A stretch of 5,478 nucleotides of DNA from an uncultured Candidatus Saccharibacteria bacterium (lineage in GTDB: Bacteria > Patescibacteriota > Saccharimonadia > Saccharimonadales > Saccharimonadaceae), in assembly GCA_937974295.1 (NCBI GenBank), contig CALBWN010000032.1, forward strand, positions 1-5,478, written 5' to 3'. Under the pieces are notes generated by a model. The model saw only the letters and a list, made by a program, of their open reading frames with translations, made no database searches and was not told the origin of the DNA. This document shows, piece by piece, positions 1 to 5,405 of the stretch. Made by a program: the position numbers and the translations under genes. Each line of letters begins with the position of its first letter. Positions within the stretch are counted from its first letter, which is position 1.

Positions 1-24
1 AAACACTGGAACGTAAATTCCCAA
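1..24 (-). CDS. Possible 5' end of a gene leaving the left edge (TTG start)
   Basis: Only eight codons are visible, reading MGIYVPVF if TTG at 24-22 is the start. The main support is an AAGGAG Shine-Dalgarno sequence at 38-33, eight bases upstream, in a region with a promoter-like element further upstream (144-116). It would lie downstream of the deacetylase on the same strand, about 187 bases from its stop. No function can be assigned from so few residues. The opposite strand has a competing short reading that ends with TAG at 42-44, so this call is tentative. Confidence 0.28.
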
Positions 25-32
25 ATGTCTAT

Positions 33-38
33 CTCCTT
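33..38 (-). promoter_or_regulatory. Strong Shine-Dalgarno sequence before TTG
   Basis: On the minus strand the bases read AAGGAG followed by AT, an almost ideal anti-16S match, with eight bases before a TTG codon at 24-22. It is the best ribosome binding site in the window. It also argues that this organism uses Shine-Dalgarno initiation at some genes. Confidence 0.38.
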
Positions 39-42
39 CTGT

Positions 43-54
43 AGGCAATTGCCT
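43..54. repeat. 12-bp perfect palindrome AGGCAATTGCCT
   Basis: AGGC and GCCT flank a central AATT, giving full self-complementarity over 12 bases. On the minus strand it lies four bases upstream of the AAGGAG ribosome binding site. It could therefore fold beside that site in the mRNA or act as a protein binding site. On the plus strand it follows a TAG at 42-44, but no T-run follows, so it is not a convincing terminator in that direction. Confidence 0.45.
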
Positions 55-106
55 CGTATTACCTCATTAGATAAAGCGATGACATCACTACTAATTCCAA
101 CAAGTA

Positions 107-116
107 TGTCATGACA
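107..116. repeat. 10-bp palindrome TGTCATGACA at a predicted transcription start
   Basis: This is a perfect 10-bp palindrome. It touches the -10 hexamer (121-116) of the minus-strand promoter candidate and covers its expected start near 109, which is a typical place for a repressor site. A related ATGACAT lies at 79-85 and pairs as an inverted copy with ATGTCAT at 106-112. The motif family thus occurs more than once in this AT-rich gap. Chance occurrence remains possible. Confidence 0.3.
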
Positions 117-144
117 GTGTAATAACTCTCTCGTGCAATGCCAA
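116..144 (-). promoter_or_regulatory. Sigma70-like promoter candidate facing left
   Basis: On the minus strand TTGGCA (144-139, five of six matches to TTGACA) is followed by a 17-base spacer and TACACT (121-116, four of six matches to TATAAT). Transcription would begin near 109 and give a leader of roughly 85 bases before the TTG at 24. It lies downstream of the deacetylase and of its possible terminator, which is where an independent promoter for the next gene would be expected. Confidence 0.35.
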
Positions 145-158
145 CTTATAGAAATCTG

Positions 159-197
159 AAAAAGGAAGAGTAAGAAGCTCAAAAAATCTTAATACTC
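159..197 (-). terminator. Weak intrinsic terminator candidate after the deacetylase
   Basis: On the minus strand GAGTATTAAGA (197-187) can pair with TCTTACTC (175-168), giving eight base pairs with a three-base bulge and an 11-base loop. The T-rich TTCCTTTTT (167-159) follows directly. The stem is AT-rich and bulged, so termination would be inefficient. A second small hairpin (TATCC, loop, GGATA; 207-220) spans the deacetylase stop codon. Position just after the stop and before another promoter supports the call. Confidence 0.3.
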
Positions 198-211
198 AGG
201 CTCGTGTATCC

Positions 212-1726
212 CTACGGATAATTTACACCAGGCGTAGTCTTGCCCAGTAGCGCCTGCACGGTGACGAAGCGATAGCCTTGCTGCTTGAGCGTGCTGAGGA
301 TGCAGGGCACGGCATTGACAGAGGTGGGGTGGATGTCGTGCATAAGGATGATGGCGCCTGGCCTCGCACCAGCGACGGCACGATTGCAGACGATGGTGCT
401 ATTGCGATCGGCCCAGTCGCGCGTATCGACTGACCACAAGATGGAGGCCATACCACGCTGACGTAGCTGCTCGAGGACGACGCTATTCACTGCGCCATAT
501 GGTGGACGCATGATAGTGGGCGCGGTGCCTGTTGCTTGAGTAATAGCACTGTTGGTGCGGTCGAGCTCGCTGCCGATTGCTTCTGCACTATACTGCGGCA
601 GCACCGGATGGCTCCACGAGTGATTACCGAGCTGGTGGCCACTGGTGTGGATGCGGCGCGCGACGTCAGCACGGGCTGCAACTTTGCTGCCAATCATGAA
701 GAATGTGCCTTTTGCACCATACTGGTCTAGGGTGTCAAGCAGCTCATTGGTATATGGCCCAGGTCCATCGTCGAAGGTGAGGGCGATGCAGGCTTGAGCG
801 CAGGACGCAGAGGGCGCTGGTGCGGCTGGTGCAGGGGTAGCAATTGGTTTGGGCTGCGGCTTGGGCAGGGCAGGAATGGTGGCAATTTGCCGTGCCTGGG
901 TGGTTTGCAGTGCGGCGAGGATACTCGTGAAGGGGAGAAAGATCGTCATTGTGCCATACGATGACGGCACGAGTGCAGCTTGGCTAAAGGGCCAGGCAAG
1001 CGTATTGTCATTAGTGATAACGAAGTTGGTGAGTGCGTCTTCTGTGACCATTTCGCCAAGATCGACGGCTGGCTGCTGGCGCTCGGCAATTGTTGCCGCA
1101 ACGGAGCGCTGCGCAGCATCAATGACGGTGCGGAGATATGCGGTGTTGCCACCAACGAGGTCGCGCAGGGTGATAGCTGTGCCGGTCTGCTTGTTGAATG
1201 TCCAAAATCGGGTGAAGCTGGCGGGGTGGGCGCCGTGTGTGTCTTGGTTGGCTTGGACTACAACAGATAGCGCAGCATTGGTGTTGTGAGTAATTTGGTA
1301 GCTGATTGCCTCGGTCATTGGTCGATGGAAGGTGTGGCCGGCCGCGACGCTTTGGCGAAACTCATGATCGAGCTGGTCGATGGCGCTCGCGATAGTAGTG
1401 TCGATCGTGTTATTGCCTGTCAGTGGATATTCAAGCGAAACCTTTTCTTTAGTAGAAGTGCGGCTGACCAGCTTCGAGCGGATACCTTGGTAGTGCGAAT
1501 CGACGAAGGAGTATTTCTCGTCTGTTTTGTCGGTTGCGCGTGCGGCTGGTGGGGAAGGCTGCGGTGCAGCAGGGCGCACCACGTGAACGATAATAAGGGT
1601 GACAACGAGGCCACATAATGCACAGGCAAGTAGTGCAAGCAAGATAACCATGCGCCGCCGCGCTTGCGTGCAGCGCTGTTGGTGTCGCTGCAAACGCGAT
1701 GCTGGTGAGGGAGATTCATGCTCCAT
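212..1726 (-). CDS. Membrane-anchored PdaC-like polysaccharide (peptidoglycan) deacetylase
   Basis: This 504-residue protein probably removes N-acetyl groups from cell-wall glycan outside the membrane. The N-terminus is rich in Arg and Gln, then residues 26-50 form one hydrophobic helix, fitting an N-in signal anchor. A Pro/Ala linker follows (51-66). Residues about 72-275 resemble the DUF4163/DUF3298 region of Bacillus PdaC, for example FWTFNKQTGTAITLRDLV at 174-191. After a second Pro/Ala linker (285-307) comes a complete NodB deacetylase domain. Its motifs are TFDDGP (317-322, catalytic base D319 and metal ligand D320), HSWSH (369-373, metal ligands H369 and H373), RPPYG (407-411), DTRDW (434-438) and LMHD (461-464, catalytic H463). 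All key residues are present, so an active metalloenzyme is expected. PdaC of B. subtilis acts on N-acetylmuramic acid; the substrate here is inferred. Four cysteines (309, 313, 447, 475) lie outside the membrane and could form disulfides. The ATG at 1726 has no upstream in-frame start nearby, and the stop is TAG. Confidence 0.94.
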   Translation of the reverse strand: MEHESPSPASRLQRHQQRCTQARRRMVILLALLACALCGLVVTLIIVHVVRPAAPQPSPPAARATDKTDEKYSFVDSHYQGIRSKLVSRTSTKEKVSLEYPLTGNNTIDTTIASAIDQLDHEFRQSVAAGHTFHRPMTEAISYQITHNTNAALSVVVQANQDTHGAHPASFTRFWTFNKQTGTAITLRDLVGGNTAYLRTVIDAAQRSVAATIAERQQPAVDLGEMVTEDALTNFVITNDNTLAWPFSQAALVPSSYGTMTIFLPFTSILAALQTTQARQIATIPALPKPQPKPIATPAPAAPAPSASCAQACIALTFDDGPGPYTNELLDTLDQYGAKGTFFMIGSKVAARADVARRIHTSGHQLGNHSWSHPVLPQYSAEAIGSELDRTNSAITQATGTAPTIMRPPYGAVNSVVLEQLRQRGMASILWSVDTRDWADRNSTIVCNRAVAGARPGAIILMHDIHPTSVNAVPCILSTLKQQGYRFVTVQALLGKTTPGVNYP

Positions 1727-1732
1727 AACGCT

Positions 1733-1738
1733 AGTATA
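1733..1738 (-). promoter_or_regulatory. -10 element of the deacetylase promoter, leaderless spacing
   Basis: The minus strand reads TGC TATACT, an extended -10 with five of six matches to TATAAT. Exactly six bases (AGCGTT) separate it from the ATG at 1726-1724, so the usual start seven bases past the hexamer falls on the A of the ATG. There is no room for a Shine-Dalgarno sequence in such a transcript. No good -35 is visible, as expected for extended -10 promoters. The left arm of the dyad at 1748-1756 touches the -35 zone. Confidence 0.6.
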
Positions 1739-1747
1739 GCAAAATAA

Positions 1748-1783
1748 TGAGCATAAGCGCCATAGATATGATGATTATGCTCA
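1748..1783. promoter_or_regulatory. 36-bp concentric dyad, candidate operator between divergent promoters
   Basis: Arms TGAGCATAA (1748-1756) and TTATGCTCA (1775-1783) are perfect nine-base inverted repeats. Inside them CATA (1761-1764) and TATG (1767-1770) form a second inverted repeat with the same centre, between bases 1765 and 1766. In total 14 of 18 symmetric positions are complementary. The element sits between the two divergent -10 boxes, next to both -35 zones, so one dimeric or tetrameric regulator could act on both genes. The DNA symmetry is seen directly; the regulatory role is inference. Confidence 0.55.
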
Positions 1784-1807
1784 CATCTATTGCACCAGCG
1801 CAGCCTA

Positions 1808-1816
1808 TGGTATAAT
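1808..1816 (+). promoter_or_regulatory. Extended -10 promoter of the small protein/ATPase operon
   Basis: TGG TATAAT is a perfect extended -10 element. The expected start about seven bases beyond the hexamer leaves only some five bases before the ATG at 1828, so the mRNA would be almost leaderless. A weak TTGCAC at 1790-1795 is the only -35-like sequence, at a short 15-base spacing. The TAA inside the hexamer (1813-1815) is in frame with the downstream gene and rules out a longer reading frame. Confidence 0.65.
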
Positions 1817-1827
1817 TTAGGCAGAAT

Positions 1828-2256
1828 ATGGGACCACAACAGCCGCGATTCAATAGTTTTCCTGAGCAGCCTCGGGTAAACAACCAGAATATCTACCGTT
1901 CGCCAGCGCCTCAGGCGCACGAGCGGCTTCCTGCGCTCATGCCCGAGCGTCGGAGCGAGCAACAGCCCGCTGACACGCATGAAATGATGCCGATGGTCTC
2001 GCAGAGCCTCACACTGCCAGCTCTGCCTACCACAGTTATTGCTGCGCCACAGCCCGACCCGGATACAACTGTCACGGCTGCTCCTGCAACTGCTGCAGAC
2101 GAAGATCTGATCGAGAAAGATTGGGTTATTAAGCTCAAGCAGATCATTAAGGACACTCAAGACGACCCCTACCAGCGCGAGCAGCAGGTCAGTGCTCTGC
2201 AGCGCGACTATATCTACAAACGCTATGGGCGCAAAATTGGCGCAACGGAGAACTAG
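1828..2256 (+). CDS. Small protein with disordered N-terminus, likely partner of the downstream ATPase
   Basis: This 142-residue protein of unknown function has two parts. Residues 1-90 are rich in Pro, Gln, Ala and Thr, have no hydrophobic segment and are probably disordered. Residues 91-142 are charged and look folded and helical, running from DEDLIEKDW (91-99) through DDPYQREQQV (112-121) to RDYIYKRYGRKIG (126-138). I associate C-terminal segments of this type with small proteins in Saccharibacteria and related genomes, but that is from memory. No enzyme motif, signal peptide or membrane helix is visible, so it should be cytoplasmic. The ATG is fixed by an in-frame TAA at 1813-1815, and the next Met is residue 38. 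Its TAG stop abuts the ATG of the ATPase with no spacer, which argues for coupled translation and a shared function such as adaptor, substrate receptor or assembly factor. Confidence 0.85.
   Translation: MGPQQPRFNSFPEQPRVNNQNIYRSPAPQAHERLPALMPERRSEQQPADTHEMMPMVSQSLTLPALPTTVIAAPQPDPDTTVTAAPATAADEDLIEKDWVIKLKQIIKDTQDDPYQREQQVSALQRDYIYKRYGRKIGATEN
2247..2250 (+). promoter_or_regulatory. GGAG ribosome binding site of the ATPase gene
   Basis: GGAG lies inside the last codons of the small-protein gene, six bases before the ATG at 2257. It fixes the ATPase start and shows ordinary Shine-Dalgarno initiation at this operon-internal gene, unlike the promoter-proximal genes here. Confidence 0.7.
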
Positions 2257-5200
2257 ATGAATACCGTCACCACATTCATTATTGTTTTTGGCTCGGCTGG
2301 CCTTATTCTTATCATCTTGTTTGTTGCTTTCATCGTCTATCGCAATAGCATGCGCGAGGCCAAGAATTACGAGCGAGGTCTCAAGATGGTGCCGATTCTT
2401 ATCCATTTGCCGCCCGCTAGCGACGATATCGACGGCGGTGGGCGCGACAAGCGTGACCTCACAGAGGAAGTGCTGTCGCAGGCCCAAGTAATGTACAACA
2501 TCATTGCGAGTACTAGCACTAAGGGTTTTATGAGCCGGATTTATGGGCAGCGTCATGTGTCGTTTGAGATTGTGGCGCGTGAGGGGCTGGTGTATTACTA
2601 TGCAGTGGTGCCAACAGTGCTGACGGACACAGTGCGCCAGGCAATTGCTGCAGCTTACCCCTCGGCACGGCTCGAGGAGGTGTCGGAGCACTCAGTGTTT
2701 AGTAAGGTGGGCAAGGCGAGTGGAACGATTGGTGGTGAGTTTACCCTGCGCAAAGAATTTATTTATCCGATTTCCACCTATATGGAGTCTAAGCGCGATG
2801 CGTCGCGGGCGCTGCTTAATGCAGTGTCTTCGGCTGGGCGCGAGGATGGGGTAGGGATTCAATTTTTGATCCGCCCAGCGTATGAGAAATGGACAAAGCG
2901 CTCTATCTCGGCTGCTGAGCAGATCGTCAAGAACAAGGGTGAGAAAAAGAGTAGTGGTGGCAGTGGCCTCTCGGCGCGCGATGTCATGCAGGCGCTGTGG
3001 AAGCCACCTGAGGCAAGTGACAAGAAGGAATTCCAAGCCGAGAAGCCGCTCAGCGCGGTGGAGCAGGCTAAGGTTGATGCCATCCAAGAGAAGATTCGCT
3101 ACCCCGGCTATGAGGTGATGATCCGTGTGGTGGTGTCGTCCAACACGGCGGCGCGCTCACAGGTGCTGCTCAAGAATATTGTGGCGGCGTTTGCATTGTT
3201 TGATTCGCCGAGCTTTAATGGCTTTAAGTTTAACCTTACTAAGAACGTCGATGAGCTCGCGACGGCCTTTATTTTTCGATTTTTCCCGCAGGCAAATAAC
3301 CGCGATATTCTCAACTCAGTCGAGCTTGCGACTCTCTTTCATTTGCCAGACCAAAATAGCATTCCTACCTCGCAAGTCAAGCGCCAGATGAGCAAGCAAG
3401 TCGACGGCCCAACAGAGGTGATGGAGACGGGGTTGTTGCTCGGCTACAATGAGTTCCGTGGCGTGCGCAAGCCGATTCGCCTGGCAGATAAAGACCGTCG
3501 GCGTCACATCCATATCATTGGTCAGACAGGTGTGGGTAAGTCGGTCTTGCAAGAGAACTTAGCCTACCAGGATATGCTGGCGGGGCGGGGTTTTGCCTTG
3601 GTCGATCCGCACGGTGACTTAGCTGAGGCATTGCTCGCCAAGGTACCACGTGATCGGGTGGAGGATATTGTCTACTTCGACCCGGGCGATATGAGCAACC
3701 CGATTGGTCTTAATATGTTTGAGTTCGACCACCCCGACCAGAAGGACTTCTTGGTGCAGGAGGCGATTAACATGCTCTATGGCTTGTACGACCCAGGCCA
3801 CACCGGTATCGTTGGGCCACGCCTCGAACACATCTTCCGTAACTGTGCGTTGCTACTGATGGCTGACCCTGCAGGTGGAACGTTCGTCGATGTACCAAAG
3901 CTGCTGGTGGATGAGCAATTTCGTAATGCTAAGCTCAAGTACGTGACGGACCGGCAGGTGCTCGACTTTTGGACCAAAGAGTTCCCAGCCTCGCAGCGCT
4001 CTAATGAAGCTGGTGATTTGATTAGCTGGGTGATCTCCAAGTTTGGTCCATTTATTAGCAACGATGCAATGCGCAACATCATTGGCCAGACCAAGAGTGG
4101 CTTCAACTTCCCCGAGATTATGAATAACAACAAGATCTTGCTCGTCAACCTCTCCAAAGGTAAGATGGGTGATCTCAACTCGAAGCTGCTTGGTATTATC
4201 TTTGTTATGAAGTTCCAGGCGGCCGCGATGGCTCGGGCCAACATCCCTGAGCACGAGCGCAAGGACTTTACACTCTACGTTGACGAGTTTCAGAACTTCG
4301 CCACCGATAGCTTCGAGACGATCCTCAGTGAGGCGCGTAAGTATCGCTTGAGTTTGGTCTTGGCCAACCAGTTTATGACACAGCTCAAGGAAGAACTGCG
4401 CGAGGCGATCCTTGGTAACGTTGGTACAACCATTACCGGCCGAATTGGTACGACTGATGCAGAGATCATGGTCAAGCGCTACACGCCTGTCTTTACTGCT
4501 GAGGACTTGACCAAACTGCCAAACTTCGAGTCCGTCTGTGTGGCGCAGATTAATGGCACACCATCGGCACCATTTAGCATGGCGTGGATTCCGCCAATGG
4601 GCGAGCCAAACCAGCAATTGAGCGGTGCTCTCAAGAAACTCTCGGCCGCGAAGTATGGCCGGCCGCGCGACCAAGTTGAGCGCGATATAGCTGCCCGCAT
4701 TAGTGTGCAGCAGCCCAGCCAGTCAGCAGCCGGAGCAGGGCGCCCAGGGGGTGGAGCTGGAGCTGGCGGTGGGTCGTCCTTCCTCGATGAATGGCTTGCC
4801 AAGCGTAAACAGATGAATGCAAAGAAGCCGCAATCGGCGGCAGCACCATCAAGCGCGCAGGCCTCACGGCCCGGTAGTCCAGCCACTCAACCACCACGGC
4901 CACAAACTACACCAGCTTCCTCGGCCTCGGCTCAGCCATTGCGTGCCCAGCCAGCCATGCCGCCAGCTTCTTCATCCTCTCAAGCACCACGACCACAGCC
5001 AGCTGGCGCTCCTCGCACTATGCCAAATCCAAGCGCGTCATCTCCATCGTCGGCTGCTCGGCCTGCTCCACCACCGTCACCAGCGGTGCAAGATGCGCTT
5101 GATAGAGCGCGCCATGCTGCGCGGCCCAATATCCTTGGTGGCCAGCAGACCGAGGCGCGTGCTCAGTCTGCTCCACCGGTCGCACCATCGCCCGCCCCCG

Positions 5201-5319
5201 AGCCAGCCGTGCCATCGCCAGAAGAACTAGAGCGCGAAGCTTTGCGTCGCCAAGGTACTCTCAATACTCATGGCGACCTGAGCGGCGAGCCACAGGAAGT
5301 ATCGATTAAGCTGCATTGA
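2257..5319 (+). CDS. Membrane-anchored TraD/TraG-like coupling ATPase (HerA/FtsK superfamily)
   Basis: This 1020-residue protein is predicted to be a ring-forming motor that moves DNA or DNA-protein complexes at the membrane, as conjugative coupling proteins do. Residues about 5-28 form a single transmembrane helix followed by a basic stretch, so the bulk should be cytoplasmic. Residues 34-400 form a long N-terminal domain with two similar-looking beta-rich segments (HVSFEIVAREGLVYYYAVVP at 100-119, YEVMIRVVV at 285-293) joined by a polar linker (226-284). The motor follows: Walker A GQTGVGKS (422-429), VDPHGD (449-454), NPIGLN (481-486), GPRLEH (520-525), IIGQTKSGF (608-616), Walker B LYVDE (673-677) and LANQF (702-706). 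A TraM-recognition-like segment (NVGTTITGRIG, 721-731) comes next. Residues 826-988 are low-complexity and the end is charged. TraD usually has two N-terminal helices; here there is one. The stop is TGA followed by in-frame TAA. No VirB4 or other secretion gene is in the window, so the transported substrate is unknown. Confidence 0.92.
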   Translation: MNTVTTFIIVFGSAGLILIILFVAFIVYRNSMREAKNYERGLKMVPILIHLPPASDDIDGGGRDKRDLTEEVLSQAQVMYNIIASTSTKGFMSRIYGQRHVSFEIVAREGLVYYYAVVPTVLTDTVRQAIAAAYPSARLEEVSEHSVFSKVGKASGTIGGEFTLRKEFIYPISTYMESKRDASRALLNAVSSAGREDGVGIQFLIRPAYEKWTKRSISAAEQIVKNKGEKKSSGGSGLSARDVMQALWKPPEASDKKEFQAEKPLSAVEQAKVDAIQEKIRYPGYEVMIRVVVSSNTAARSQVLLKNIVAAFALFDSPSFNGFKFNLTKNVDELATAFIFRFFPQANNRDILNSVELATLFHLPDQNSIPTSQVKRQMSKQVDGPTEVMETGLLLGYNEFRGVRKPIRLADKDRRRHIHIIGQTGVGKSVLQENLAYQDMLAGRGFALVDPHGDLAEALLAKVPRDRVEDIVYFDPGDMSNPIGLNMFEFDHPDQKDFLVQEAINMLYGLYDPGHTGIVGPRLEHIFRNCALLLMADPAGGTFVDVPKLLVDEQFRNAKLKYVTDRQVLDFWTKEFPASQRSNEAGDLISWVISKFGPFISNDAMRNIIGQTKSGFNFPEIMNNNKILLVNLSKGKMGDLNSKLLGIIFVMKFQAAAMARANIPEHERKDFTLYVDEFQNFATDSFETILSEARKYRLSLVLANQFMTQLKEELREAILGNVGTTITGRIGTTDAEIMVKRYTPVFTAEDLTKLPNFESVCVAQINGTPSAPFSMAWIPPMGEPNQQLSGALKKLSAAKYGRPRDQVERDIAARISVQQPSQSAAGAGRPGGGAGAGGGSSFLDEWLAKRKQMNAKKPQSAAAPSSAQASRPGSPATQPPRPQTTPASSASAQPLRAQPAMPPASSSSQAPRPQPAGAPRTMPNPSASSPSSAARPAPPPSPAVQDALDRARHAARPNILGGQQTEARAQSAPPVAPSPAPEPAVPSPEELEREALRRQGTLNTHGDLSGEPQEVSIKLH
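4732..5220 (+). other. Low-complexity Gly and Pro/Ala/Ser/Gln-rich tail of the ATPase
   Basis: Residues 826-988 begin with a glycine-rich stretch (826-841) and continue as a Pro/Ala/Ser/Gln-rich segment with loosely repeated units such as PRPQTTPASSASAQP and SSSSQAPRPQPAG. Two ordered-looking islands interrupt it: FLDEWLAKRKQ (842-852) and VQDALDRARHAARPNILGG (944-962). A charged end (989-1020, starting EELEREALRRQG) follows. Such islands in a flexible tail are typical of short binding motifs. The reading frame is intact, so this is a real part of the protein. Confidence 0.75.
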
Positions 5320-5405
5320 TAAACGCTTAATACAGGTGATAGAGAACACAAGCGGCAAGTACGATATTTTTCGACGTTCGTTACCATGTGTATTATACTA
5401 AGTCT
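5320..5405. other. Intergenic gap after the ATPase gene
   Basis: This 86-base AT-rich gap begins with an in-frame TAA directly after the TGA stop, making a tandem stop. I see no convincing intrinsic terminator; CGCTT (5324-5328) and AAGCG (5350-5354) could pair, but with a 21-base loop and no T-run. The right end holds a -10-like element for the next gene. Confidence 0.6.
5394..5399 (+). promoter_or_regulatory. -10 element upstream of the right-edge gene, leaderless spacing
   Basis: TATACT is followed by exactly six bases (AAGTCT) and the ATG at 5406, the same hexamer and spacing as upstream of the deacetylase. A weak -35-like TTCGAC lies at 5370-5375, 18 bases upstream of the hexamer. No Shine-Dalgarno sequence is present between the predicted start and the ATG. 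Confidence 0.5.

Noticed and set aside
3..44. A possible 3' end of a plus-strand gene reading TLERKFPNVYLLL then TAG
   Set aside because: It looks protein-like but is only 13 codons long, and another plus frame is also open to a TGA at 112-114. It competes with the minus-strand TTG gene; the strong AAGGAG on the minus strand made me prefer that one, without certainty.
849..1289. A 146-codon plus-strand frame inside the deacetylase gene
   Set aside because: It is antisense to the DUF3298-like region and has no recognisable domain; the composition is that of a complement frame.
1420..2691. A 423-codon open frame on the minus strand across the divergent promoter region
   Set aside because: It is antisense to the small protein and the ATPase start and overlaps the deacetylase in another frame. 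Its product is rich in Cys, His, Trp and Arg without any motif, as expected of a shadow frame, and it would cross both promoters and the dyad.
3853..4674. A 273-codon open frame on the minus strand inside the ATPase gene
   Set aside because: It runs antisense to the conserved motor domain, has no recognisable motif and no ribosome binding site that I could support. The plus-strand protein explains the sequence.
4817..5230. A 137-codon plus-strand frame rich in His, Pro, Arg and Leu
   Set aside because: It is the shifted reading of the Pro/Ala/Ser tail of the ATPase, where biased codons keep alternative frames open.
5317..5322. Reassignment of TGA to glycine, as in some CPR phyla
   Set aside because: No in-frame TGA occurs within any of the three complete genes, and glycine is written with GGN codons throughout. 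The TGA here is directly backed by TAA, which fits a normal double stop.
5324..5354. CGCTT and AAGCG as a terminator hairpin after the ATPase gene
   Set aside because: A five-base stem with a 21-base loop and no following T-run is too weak to call.
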